A stretch of 64,000 nucleotides of DNA from Paenibacillus oleatilyticus (GTDB taxonomy: Bacteria; Bacillota; Bacilli; Paenibacillales; NBRC-103111), in assembly GCF_018998565.1 (NCBI RefSeq), contig NZ_JAHNZO010000031.1, forward strand, positions 1 through 64,000, given 5' to 3'. The notes beneath the pieces are model-generated. The model was not told the origin of the DNA, did not search any database, and worked only from the letters and a program-made list of their open reading frames with translations. This document shows positions 53,217-60,948 of the stretch, piece after piece (positions within the stretch are counted from its first letter, which is position 1; every line of letters begins with the position of its first letter). Position numbers and translations under genes: made by a program.

Positions 53217-54119
53217 TTAAGATGGCTGGGCGGGGCCGCGCGGCACAAGGAAGCGGTTCTTGATCTCATGGAGGAACACCTTGTAGGCTTGCGTCAAATA
53301 GGCGTCTTTCCGGCGGATAAATACCGTTTGAACCCGTCCGTACCGTTCCGGGATAGGATAGGATCGGACGAGGCTTTCCTTGGTTTTGCTGCGCACGATC
53401 GATTCGGGAAGCAGCGAGACGCCAAGTCCGGCGGCAACGCAGCCGATAATCGTTTCCAAGGTGCCGAATTCCATAATTTTGACGGGCATGACGCCTTCCT
53501 CTTGAAGCCAGCCAAGCAGCTTGGCCCGGTAGGAGCAGCCGGAACGAAAAACGAGAACGGTACGGTCCGTCAATTCCTTAGGAAAATCAAGACGCGGACG
53601 CAATGCGTCCGTGACAAGGACAAGCTCTTCCTCGAAGACGGAATCCTGCAGCAGCTCCGGATGTTCTACGGGGCCCATGACAAACGCTCCGTCCAGGCTG
53701 TAATCGAGCACCGCCTGAATCAATTGCTGTGTCGGTCCCGTCACGAAAGACAAATCGACCTCCGGGCACATCCGGTGATAGTCCGCCAGTAAGTGGGGGA
53801 GCCGGACGGCGGCGGTCGTTTCCATCGACCCGATCGACAACGGCCCGGTCGGCGTTGACGCATCTTGAACCGCTTTGCGCGCCTCTTCCAATAAACGCAG
53901 TGCTTTGTCGGCGTACTCAAGCAGCGTTTTGCCGGCAGAAGTTAGCGTAATGCCCCGGTTATGCCGGTAAAAGAGCGGGGCGCCAAGCTCTTTTTCAAGC
54001 TGCTTGATTTTCGTGGTGACGTTGGATTGCGCGTAATTTAGCAGTTGGGCGGCTTTGGAGACGCTGCCGCTCCGCGCGGCGGCTTGAAACACTTGAAGAG
54101 CTGCGGTATCCAGCGGCAT
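53217..54119 (-). CDS. LysR-family regulator
   Basis: A 300-residue LysR protein. The winged HTH is in AARSGSVSKAAQLLNYAQSNVTTKIKQLEKELG (about 14-46), and the remainder is a periplasmic-binding-like effector domain. It is divergent from an MFS gene with 132 bp between; a TTGATAT...ATATCAA inverted repeat there is a likely binding site. It probably controls the MFS gene and perhaps the nitronate monooxygenase gene downstream. Confidence 0.87.
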   Translation of the reverse strand: MPLDTAALQVFQAAARSGSVSKAAQLLNYAQSNVTTKIKQLEKELGAPLFYRHNRGITLTSAGKTLLEYADKALRLLEEARKAVQDASTPTGPLSIGSMETTAAVRLPHLLADYHRMCPEVDLSFVTGPTQQLIQAVLDYSLDGAFVMGPVEHPELLQDSVFEEELVLVTDALRPRLDFPKELTDRTVLVFRSGCSYRAKLLGWLQEEGVMPVKIMEFGTLETIIGCVAAGLGVSLLPESIVRSKTKESLVRSYPIPERYGRVQTVFIRRKDAYLTQAYKVFLHEIKNRFLVPRGPAQPS

Positions 54120-54133
54120 AATCGGTGCCTCCT

Positions 54134-54165
54134 TTGATATATGAAAAAGTGATACATAATATCAA
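54134..54165. promoter_or_regulatory. candidate LysR-binding site
   Basis: TTGATAT (54134-54140) and ATATCAA (54159-54165) are perfect inverted repeats with an 18-nt spacer, 15 nt before the LysR start. A further GATATC palindrome lies at 54183-54188. Confidence 0.5.
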
Positions 54166-54251
54166 AATCATTTTATTTACATGATATCAGGTTGCATCTA
54201 TGATAGACAAGACAATAACGTTTTGTTGAACGAGACAGCGGAGGGATCGGG

Positions 54252-55469
54252 ATGAACGAGCAAAAAAAGCGTTCGCTATTATTAGTCGGCGGGGGAATCG
54301 CTTCTCTTTTTATCGCAATGGGGGTCGGGCGGTTCGCATATACGCCGATTCTTCCGCTGATGCTGAAGCAGCAGCTGTTTTCCGAGGCGGGCGCCGGCGC
54401 GCTGGCTTCGTCGAATTATGCGGGTTATTTGGCCGGTGCGATTATGACTGCTTTGAAGGCTCGGAAGGAGAGCAGAGTGAGCCGGCTGAAGCTGGCGCTT
54501 ATCGTCAGCGTGGCAACGACGGCATGGATGGGGATCGCGGACAGCTATGCGCTATGGTTCGTGCTGCGCTTCGTCTCCGGCTTCGCAAGTGCCGTAATCT
54601 TCGTCTACGTGTCAGGATTGGTCATGGACGGCTTGGCGGGGCTGTCGAAGCCTCATCATGCGGTGGGGCTCTTTTACAGCGGCGTCGGCCTCGGCATTAC
54701 GGCGACCGGCTTTGCGGTCACTTGGCTGCATGAGCAGTACGGCTGGCGCGGCACGTGGCTTGGCATGGCGCTAATATGCGCCGTTTTGCTGGCACTGGCG
54801 TGGACGAAGCTTCGGGAACCGGCGGATTCAGCGGCTGCGGTGGCCCGCGAAGGCTTGGCCGTGCCCGAGGATCGCAGGTCGCTGACAAGCTTCAAAATAC
54901 GGCTGCTGATCGTCTACGGGCTGGAAGGGCTCGGTTACATCGTGACCGGTACGTTTCTGGTCGCTTACGTGCAGCAGCTTCCGGCGATGCAGTCTTTTTC
55001 AGCGTGGAGCTGGATTTTGGCCGGCGCAACGGCCGTTCCTTCCTGCTGGTTGTGGTCCCTCCTCGCAGGCCGGATCGGCAGCAGGGCGGCTTTATTCGCG
55101 GCCATGGTGCTCCAAGCGGTCGGGATCGCGCTTCCCGTCATTTATCCGGCTTGGCCGGGCGTGATGACGGGGGCCGTGCTGTTTGGTTTTACGTTCATGG
55201 GCGTGACGACGCTGGCTATTTCGTGGACGCGGCGGCGGATGCCGGCTGATTCCGGAACATTTGTCGGCGTCCTCACCGCCGTTTACGGCACCGGGCAGGT
55301 GGCCGGTCCGATCGCCGCAGGCTGGATGGTGTCGGGCAGCGGGCACTACCAAGGGGCGTTAATCGGCGCAGCCTCGATCGTATGCGCCGGAGCGCTCGCC
55401 ACGATTTTTCCCGCGAGACGGAAGGGCGTTTACACCAAGACGGCCCAAGCATCGGCAGCCAAACGGTGA
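54252..55469 (+). CDS. MFS transporter, YbfB/YjiJ family
   Basis: A 405-residue protein with 12 membrane helices. The start GGIASLFIAMGVGRFAYTPILPLM is the hallmark of the YbfB/YjiJ MFS group, whose substrates are not known. It is divergent from the LysR gene, which likely regulates it. GGAGG lies 8-9 nt before the ATG. It ends before a large hairpin. Confidence 0.85.
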   Translation: MNEQKKRSLLLVGGGIASLFIAMGVGRFAYTPILPLMLKQQLFSEAGAGALASSNYAGYLAGAIMTALKARKESRVSRLKLALIVSVATTAWMGIADSYALWFVLRFVSGFASAVIFVYVSGLVMDGLAGLSKPHHAVGLFYSGVGLGITATGFAVTWLHEQYGWRGTWLGMALICAVLLALAWTKLREPADSAAAVAREGLAVPEDRRSLTSFKIRLLIVYGLEGLGYIVTGTFLVAYVQQLPAMQSFSAWSWILAGATAVPSCWLWSLLAGRIGSRAALFAAMVLQAVGIALPVIYPAWPGVMTGAVLFGFTFMGVTTLAISWTRRRMPADSGTFVGVLTAVYGTGQVAGPIAAGWMVSGSGHYQGALIGAASIVCAGALATIFPARRKGVYTKTAQASAAKR

Positions 55470-55509
55470 CATAGACCGGGAACAATTCTGTTTTATATTT
55501 GAACTCATC

Positions 55510-55591
55510 ATCGGATTCTCAGCGAATCTCCGGGTACGAGACCCTTAACGGGTATTGTCAGCCGGGAACCGCGGGGAATCCGATCTTTTTT
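55510..55591 (+). terminator. large hairpin with T run after the MFS gene
   Basis: ATCGGATTC (55510-55518) and GAATCCGAT (55576-55584) enclose a 57-nt interior with smaller pairings (ACCC-TTAAC-GGGT), followed by a run of T. It probably terminates the MFS transcript, though the long interior is unusual for a simple terminator. Confidence 0.5.
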
Positions 55592-55713
55592 GCCACGAAA
55601 CAAAAAAGCCCCGTATACGTATAATTGAACGACATGAGTCGGCTGTTCAAGCCTGACAAAATCTATATACCTTGAAGTCAAAATTTGATATGCTGATAGA
55701 GTTGTGTTCCGGG

Positions 55714-55740
55714 TGCAACATTTTGCCTGACGCACTCGTT
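55714..55740 (+). promoter_or_regulatory. ECF-type promoter of the sigma gene
   Basis: TGCAAC (55714-55719), 17 nt and CGTT (55737-55740) match the AAC...CGT pattern of ECF sigma promoters. It lies 29 nt before the sigma start codon, so autoregulation is likely. Confidence 0.5.
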
Positions 55741-55768
55741 TATAAGGTTGCAAGAGAGGGGGATCCCA

Positions 55769-56326
55769 GTGGTAGCGCCTGAAGTTATCAAGGCTGCCCA
55801 GTCGGGCGATCGCGACGCTCTAATTACCCTATTGCGCGAAATTGAAAATCACGTCTACCGTACCGCTTATTACATTTTAAACAATGAGCAGGATGCCATG
55901 GACGCCGCTCAGGAAGCGTTAATCCGAATTTATACGAAGATCAACTCCTACGAAGAAAAGGCTCAGTTTAAAACGTGGGTGCAGCGCATCGTGACCAACT
56001 TGTGCATCGATAAATTCCGCCGGGCCAAGCCTACGGTTTCGATCGAGCAGCACGATTTGAGCTTTACCGACCATAAAACGGTGGAAGACGAAGTGATGTC
56101 TACGTATATCGCTCAGGACATCCGAGATGCAATCGACAAGCTCCCCGAGCACCATCGGTCCGTCGTGGTGCTTCGATACTTGCAGGATTTTTCCTACAAT
56201 GAAATAGCGGAATCGCTCGACTTGCCGATCAACACGGTGAAATCTTATTTGTTCCGGGCGAGACAGCAGCTCCAAACCATCCTGAGGGAGTACAAAAAGC
56301 CAAGCGGCGACGCGGTTCGAGGGTAA
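55769..56326 (+). CDS. ECF-family RNA polymerase sigma factor
   Basis: A 185-residue ECF sigma factor. Region 2 has NNEQDAMDAAQEALIRIY..FKTWVQRIVTNLCIDKFRR, and region 4 has HHRSVVVLRYLQDFSYNEIAESLDLPINTVKSYLFRAR. It is followed 54 nt later by a zinc-finger anti-sigma factor gene. The GTG at 55769 follows AGAGAGGGGG by 7 nt; an earlier TTG frame would overlap that box. The pair resembles SigW/SigX-type envelope-stress units, but the sequence does not assign it to a named factor. An ECF-type promoter precedes it. Confidence 0.88.
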   Translation: MVAPEVIKAAQSGDRDALITLLREIENHVYRTAYYILNNEQDAMDAAQEALIRIYTKINSYEEKAQFKTWVQRIVTNLCIDKFRRAKPTVSIEQHDLSFTDHKTVEDEVMSTYIAQDIRDAIDKLPEHHRSVVVLRYLQDFSYNEIAESLDLPINTVKSYLFRARQQLQTILREYKKPSGDAVRG

Positions 56327-56380
56327 GCGGCGCAGCATGAAGAGGATATACGAATCGTTACGGAAAGGTAGTGTACGGGG

Positions 56381-57748
56381 ATGATGTGTCAAGAGGTGAT
56401 CGAACTGATGCAGAGATACCTGGACCGGGATCTCGATGAAACGGAGTACGGCCGGATGCTTCAGCATCTGGAGCAGTGTCCGGATTGCACGGAATTGTTC
56501 GAACGTCTTGTTAATTTATCGAACGAGCTGGAGAGCTTGCCCAAGGTAACGCCGCCATTCAGCTTGGTCGATGCCATATTGCCGAAGCTGGAGCAGCTTG
56601 AGGCGGCGGGAGCCATGCCGGATACCGCTTTCGCTGCTTCCGACAAAATAGAGCGCGAGACGGAAGCGCTGCGGGCGAAGACTGCGCCCGATCCGGCGGA
56701 CGAACGTCCGACCTGGGGAAGCTGGCGCAAAAATGTGCGGGAATGGATTTCTTTCCCTGTGTTCGGCGGCGTCGTGGCGGCCGGGCTCGTGTTCGGATTT
56801 TTCCTGTTCCAGCACCAGTCCAAACCTGATGGGGACGCGGGAAGATTGCTGCTCTCGATGACGGATAAGAAAGTGGAAAATGCTGCGGCCAGTCAAGCGA
56901 CCGATACGGCGAAAAGCCAGCCAGCGGCGCAGGCGGGGGGCAAGGCAGATAAGTCTCTTCCCGCAGGCGGCTCCGATAACAAAGCGGCGTCCGAGGAGCA
57001 CAAGCCACAAAATTTGTCCGCAGGAAGCGGCGACGCCAACAAAGATGGTCCTGTCCAACCGAGAAGCTCCGAGGCAGCGGATGCGGACTGGAAGGCAAGT
57101 CAGACTGCCGTGCCCCGTCAGCAGCCGTCTGGAGGGGGGGACAAGACGGCGGAACCGGAGCAGCCCGTTCAGGAGAAGCTGCCGAAGGCTCCGACAGAGA
57201 GACGCGATAATGCGGCGGCGCCTTCCCAACAGCCTGCTTCTCCCCCGGAACAGGAAAAAGGGAATTCTTCCGGGGACCGGGGCGGTCAACAGACGTTAGT
57301 GCCGAAGAACGGCGGTGGGGAGCAAGCGAAGGGCTTTATCGCCTCGGAGCCAACCCAGCCTTCGGAAGAAGCGGTTACCTCCGAATCGGACGATACGGGC
57401 GGTGCCGAAGCGATGGATCAGCCGCCGTTGGAAGGCTCCGCTCAAGGCAGCACGCATATGGGCATTGCCGCGAAGCCGGACTCAAAGCCTGCAGCTCACG
57501 AGCTTACATCCTCGGACGGGAAGTATAAGGCAGCGGTCCGGGAAGAGAAAATTGTTATTTTTGATAAAGACGGCAAAGAACTGTATGCGTCCGGCTACAA
57601 TTGGAAAGGCGCGGATCGCATCGAGCTTGTGGAATGGTCCGGCGACGGGAAATTGACGTACCGGGTCAACATGTCCGACCAGTCCAAGACGTTCGTCATC
57701 GACCTCAAAGCCAAGAACGAAACGGAAGTCAAATCGAGCAATCCGTAA
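56381..57748 (+). CDS. zf-HC2 anti-sigma factor with long extracytoplasmic region
   Basis: A 455-residue protein. The N-terminal zinc-binding motif HLEQCPDCTELF (about residues 29-40) is the anti-sigma zf-HC2/ASD domain. A membrane helix at about 128-145 (ISFPVFGGVVAAGLVFGFFLF) follows. Then come some 230 residues of Ala/Gly/Lys/Gln/Pro-rich, probably disordered chain, and a folded C-terminal part (KYKAAVREEKIVIFDKDGKELYASG) that resembles a beta-rich sensory or wall-binding domain. It should hold the ECF sigma factor at the membrane until an envelope signal triggers release. The long linker is the unusual part. Confidence 0.85.
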   Translation: MMCQEVIELMQRYLDRDLDETEYGRMLQHLEQCPDCTELFERLVNLSNELESLPKVTPPFSLVDAILPKLEQLEAAGAMPDTAFAASDKIERETEALRAKTAPDPADERPTWGSWRKNVREWISFPVFGGVVAAGLVFGFFLFQHQSKPDGDAGRLLLSMTDKKVENAAASQATDTAKSQPAAQAGGKADKSLPAGGSDNKAASEEHKPQNLSAGSGDANKDGPVQPRSSEAADADWKASQTAVPRQQPSGGGDKTAEPEQPVQEKLPKAPTERRDNAAAPSQQPASPPEQEKGNSSGDRGGQQTLVPKNGGGEQAKGFIASEPTQPSEEAVTSESDDTGGAEAMDQPPLEGSAQGSTHMGIAAKPDSKPAAHELTSSDGKYKAAVREEKIVIFDKDGKELYASGYNWKGADRIELVEWSGDGKLTYRVNMSDQSKTFVIDLKAKNETEVKSSNP

Positions 57749-57875
57749 CGGAAAGCGGGTTTCAACAAGTTCATGAAAGTTTAACATATTGGTAAAGAGA
57801 ACTGTTGCACCCCGCGGCGTACTTTCACGTATATATACAATAGATTAAGTCGGAAGACGATTCACGTCGTATGAC

Positions 57876-57985
57876 CATCTGCGGGCCGGTTTCTAGAGCT
57901 TGCCCGGCAGATGTTTATATAGATGGGTTTCGGGCAAAGGGATTAGGTCGAGCCTCAGGGCTTTGACGTAATCCCTTTGTTGTTG
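57876..57985 (+). terminator. two hairpins between the anti-sigma gene and holA
   Basis: First, CATCTGC-GGGC...GCCC-G-GCAGATG (57876-57913) followed by TTTATATAG. Second, CAAAGGGATTA (57935-57945) with TAATCCCTTTG (57969-57979) and a TTGTTG tail. Between 57749 and 58033 I see no gene; the first hairpin probably ends the sigma/anti-sigma transcript. Confidence 0.55.
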
Positions 57986-58033
57986 GTATCATGAAGGACG
58001 TAAGCAGAGCGGGAAGGAACGGTGGGCGGCACG

Positions 58034-59053
58034 ATGGATTACAAAACGGCGATGAAGCACATCAGCAAGGGGCAGTTTAAGCCCGTATACATAGCCTACG
58101 GGGCGGAAAGCTATCTGATTCAGGAGCTGATCGCCCGCTTGACGGACAAGCTGATCGAGCCGGAGCATAAAGCGTTTGCCGTATCGCGGTACGATCTGAC
58201 GGAAACGCCGGTCGATGCCGTTATCGAGGAGGCGGAGACGCTGCCTTTTATGGTGCCGAGCAAGCTGGTCGTGGCGACGAATGCGCTGTTTCTGACCGGC
58301 GCGAAGGAAAGCGGTAAGGTGGAGCATTCGCTCGAACGGCTTGCGGACTATTTGAAATCCCCAGTGGATTTCTCGATCATCGTTTTTACGGTCGAGGCGG
58401 ACAAGCTGGACGAGCGCAAAAAGATCGTCAAGGCGCTGAAGGAAGCCGATGCGCTGGTCTCGTGCGCCATGCTGTCGGCGGACGAACTGACGGGGTGGGT
58501 CAATCAGGAAGCGGGAAAAGCCGGTTTTTCGTTCGGTCCCGGGGTCGCGGAGCAGCTCATTCTGTACACGGGCACCAGCCTTCAGGCGCTCGTCAAGGAA
58601 GTGGAGAAATGCGCCCTCTACGTCGGTCAAGGGGGGACGCTTCAAGCCGACGATTTGGAGCAGCTCGTCACGAGAAGCATCGAGCAGAACATTTTCCTGC
58701 TGATTGAGCATATCGTTCAGGTCAAGCTGGATCAGGCGTTTACGATGCTGAGCGAGCTTATCCGCCGCAAGGAGGAGCCGATCAAAATCGTGATGCTGAT
58801 CGCCCGGCAGTTCCGCATTATGTTTCAAGTCAAGGATTTAATGCAGCAGGGCTATTCGCAGCAACAAATCGCCGGCCAGCTCGGGCTGCATCCGTACGGG
58901 GTGAAGGTTGCGGCCGGTCAGGCGAACAAGTTCGAATTGAAGCAGCTTGCGGACATTTTGCAGCAGCTTGCGGATCTCGATTACCGGATGAAGAGCGGGA
59001 AAATCGACAAGGTGCTGGGCTTGGAAATGTTTCTGCTGCGGCTGGCGTCCTGA
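58034..59053 (+). CDS. holA: DNA polymerase III delta subunit
   Basis: A 339-residue clamp-loader subunit. The start MDYKTAMKHISKGQFKPVYIAYGAE aligns with HolA/YqeN openings, and the AAA+-like fold without Walker A follows. It opens the beta clamp ring together with DnaX and HolB. The ATG at 58034 is preferred since it fits the family start; a GTG at 58022 is close to GAAGGAA and cannot be excluded. In B. subtilis yqzM lies between comEC and holA; here about 9.3 kb of other genes separate them. Confidence 0.92.
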   Translation: MDYKTAMKHISKGQFKPVYIAYGAESYLIQELIARLTDKLIEPEHKAFAVSRYDLTETPVDAVIEEAETLPFMVPSKLVVATNALFLTGAKESGKVEHSLERLADYLKSPVDFSIIVFTVEADKLDERKKIVKALKEADALVSCAMLSADELTGWVNQEAGKAGFSFGPGVAEQLILYTGTSLQALVKEVEKCALYVGQGGTLQADDLEQLVTRSIEQNIFLLIEHIVQVKLDQAFTMLSELIRRKEEPIKIVMLIARQFRIMFQVKDLMQQGYSQQQIAGQLGLHPYGVKVAAGQANKFELKQLADILQQLADLDYRMKSGKIDKVLGLEMFLLRLAS

Positions 59054-59065
59054 CGATACAAGAGA

Positions 59066-59108
59066 AGAGCATGATCGTTCCGGGAAGGAGGGGTCATGCT
59101 CTTGTTGT
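59066..59108 (+). terminator. holA terminator
   Basis: AAGAGCATGA and TCATGCTCTT form a 10-bp stem with a 19-nt loop, followed by GTTGTTTG. Confidence 0.6.
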
Positions 59109-59151
59109 TTGATGAAAACCTTCTTCATACGAGCAGCTCCTTCATGTAAAT

Positions 59152-59188
59152 AAAAAAGACCGACAGGACAAATGGCCTGAAGGTCTTT
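59152..59188 (-). terminator. rpsT terminator
   Basis: On the minus strand AAAGACC...GGTC with an inner CAGG/CCTG pairing is followed by six T. It lies about 75 nt past the rpsT stop. Confidence 0.7.
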
Positions 59189-59263
59189 CTTTATCGCATG
59201 TATGTTGTTGACAACGGGTACGGAGACAACGCCTCGTACCTGCTGCAACGCCGCTTAAGTACC

Positions 59264-59536
59264 TTACGATTGAGCGGAAAGAGCATTAAGTCTTTTCGCG
59301 AGACGGGACTTTTTGCGGGCAGCGGCATTTTTATGGATTAATCCTTTGGTCACTGCTTTGTCCAACTTTTTGCTGGCAGCGATCAGAGCGGCTTTAGCCG
59401 TTTCCACGTTGGTGCCTGCGATTGCAGTTTCAGCTGTTTTTACAGCCGTGCGGAGCGCGGATTTGTGCGAAGCGTTGCGAAGACGGCGCTTCTCGCTTAC
59501 TTTCACGCGTTTAATCGCGGATTTAATGTTTGGCAT
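59264..59536 (-). CDS. rpsT: 30S ribosomal protein S20
   Basis: A 90-residue basic protein, MPNIKSAIKRVKVSEKRRLR..., with the S20 C-terminal KKSRLAKRLNALSA. It binds the 16S rRNA 5' domain. AGGAGGTGAACGTC precedes the ATG at 59536. Its opposite orientation between holA and gpr is the same as in B. subtilis. Confidence 0.96.
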   Translation of the reverse strand: MPNIKSAIKRVKVSEKRRLRNASHKSALRTAVKTAETAIAGTNVETAKAALIAASKKLDKAVTKGLIHKNAAARKKSRLAKRLNALSAQS

Positions 59537-59600
59537 GACGTTCACCTCCTACCACAACTTGCAAAAAAACATAGGTCATGTTTTGTTGACAACTCTTAAT

Positions 59601-59629
59601 ATTCTAACATGGGCCATATGAAAATGCAA
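59601..59629 (-). promoter_or_regulatory. rpsT promoter
   Basis: On the minus strand TTGCAT (59629-59624), 17 nt and TAGAAT (59606-59601) preceded by TGT (extended -10). Confidence 0.6.
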
Positions 59630-59660
59630 TAGAAGCGCCGGACCGAGCCTGTAAAACTTT

Positions 59661-59691
59661 TGCATAACGGATTTGGCTTTTTCACACAATA
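59661..59691 (+). promoter_or_regulatory. candidate SigG promoter of gpr
   Basis: TGCATA (59661-59666), 18 nt and CACAATA (59685-59691) resemble the forespore sigma-G consensus TGMATA/CATNHTA. In B. subtilis gpr is transcribed by SigF and SigG. Confidence 0.5.
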
Positions 59692-59724
59692 ACTTGGCGA
59701 GCCAGAATGAAAGGAGACGAGAGC

Positions 59725-60723
59725 ATGGGATTGGATTTGAGCGCTTACTCCGTGCGGACGGATCTGGCCCTTGAGGCGCACGATTTGGCATCGGCCGGCG
59801 GCATGACGATACCGGGCATCGAGCGGACGCAGTACGAACAGGAAGGCGTCCGGGTCAGCGTGATTGATATTACTTCCCAGGAGGGCTCCCAGGCGGTCGG
59901 GAAGCTTCCGGGTCATTACATAACCTTGGACGTGCCGGCCCTGCGTCAAAAAGACAGCGATCTGCAGGACCGGGTAGCCACGATATTGGCGCAGGAGTTC
60001 GAGAAATTTTTGCACAAGCTGAATATCGGGCCGAAGGCGAGCGTGCTGATTATCGGACTCGGCAACTGGAACGTGACCCCCGATGCGCTGGGACCGATGG
60101 TCGTGGAAAATGTCATGGTGACCCGCCATTATTTCGAGCTGATGCCGGATCAGGTCAGCCCGGGCTATCGTCCGGTGAGCTCTGTGGCGCCGGGCGTGCT
60201 TGGGACGACCGGGATCGAGACGAGCCAGATCGTGCAGGGAATCGTGGAACAGGCGAAGCCCGATCTGGTCATCGCCATCGATGCGCTGGCATCCCGTTCG
60301 CTCGAACGCGTCAACACGACGATTCAGATTGCGGACACGGGGATTCATCCCGGGTCGGGCATCGGCAACAAGCGCAGAGGCTTGACGCTGGATACGCTTG
60401 GGGTGCCCGTTATCGCCATCGGCGTGCCGACCGTCGTCTATGCGTCCACGATCGTGAACAATGCGTTCGATATGATGCATAACCATTTCCGCAAACAGAC
60501 GACGAACACCGGACATATTCTCGGTCTTCTCGACAATATGCAGGAGCAGGAGCGGCTGCAGTTGGTGAAGGAAGTGCTCGACCCGCTCGGCCACGATCTG
60601 CTCGTGACGCCCAAGGAGATTGACCAGTTCATCGAAGACATCGCCAACATTATTGCCAGCGGGCTGAATGCCGCGCTGCATGAGGCGGTCGATACGAGCA
60701 ACGTGTCTGCATATACGCATTAA
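59725..60723 (+). CDS. gpr: GPR, germination protease
   Basis: A 332-residue aspartate-type peptidase specific to endospore formers. The sequence has an N-terminal propeptide region (MGLDLSAYSVRTDLALEAHDLA), processed in the dormant spore, and the conserved VLIIGLGNWNVTPDALGP and AIDALASRSLERV segments. It degrades small acid-soluble DNA-protecting proteins when the spore germinates. The ATG at 59725 follows GGAGACGAGAGC; an earlier ATG lies upstream of that box. A SigG-like promoter precedes it. Confidence 0.95.
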   Translation: MGLDLSAYSVRTDLALEAHDLASAGGMTIPGIERTQYEQEGVRVSVIDITSQEGSQAVGKLPGHYITLDVPALRQKDSDLQDRVATILAQEFEKFLHKLNIGPKASVLIIGLGNWNVTPDALGPMVVENVMVTRHYFELMPDQVSPGYRPVSSVAPGVLGTTGIETSQIVQGIVEQAKPDLVIAIDALASRSLERVNTTIQIADTGIHPGSGIGNKRRGLTLDTLGVPVIAIGVPTVVYASTIVNNAFDMMHNHFRKQTTNTGHILGLLDNMQEQERLQLVKEVLDPLGHDLLVTPKEIDQFIEDIANIIASGLNAALHEAVDTSNVSAYTH

Positions 60724-60732
60724 GCCGAACGA

Positions 60733-60778
60733 ACGTCCGGGAACGGCAGGATGACGATCCTCCGCCCCGGGCGTTTTT
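60733..60778 (+). terminator. gpr terminator
   Basis: ACGTCCGGG...CCCGGGCGT with an inner AGGAT/ATCCT stem, followed by TTTTT. The 170 nt after it, up to spoIIP, hold no gene and should contain the spoIIP promoter, which I could not pinpoint. Confidence 0.75.
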
Positions 60779-60948
60779 GATACGCCGGTAAATTTCTCAT
60801 GGTCTATGATTTTCAGGTTCTATCTTCTAGCGCGGCTTCATAGAGTTGGTAATAGAGAAGCGGACATACCTCCTGGCGGCAAAAAAAAGTGCCGGGGGTG
60901 CCTGCTCAGCCGAAGATGCACCAGAAGCCGAACAAGGAGGAATGGATC

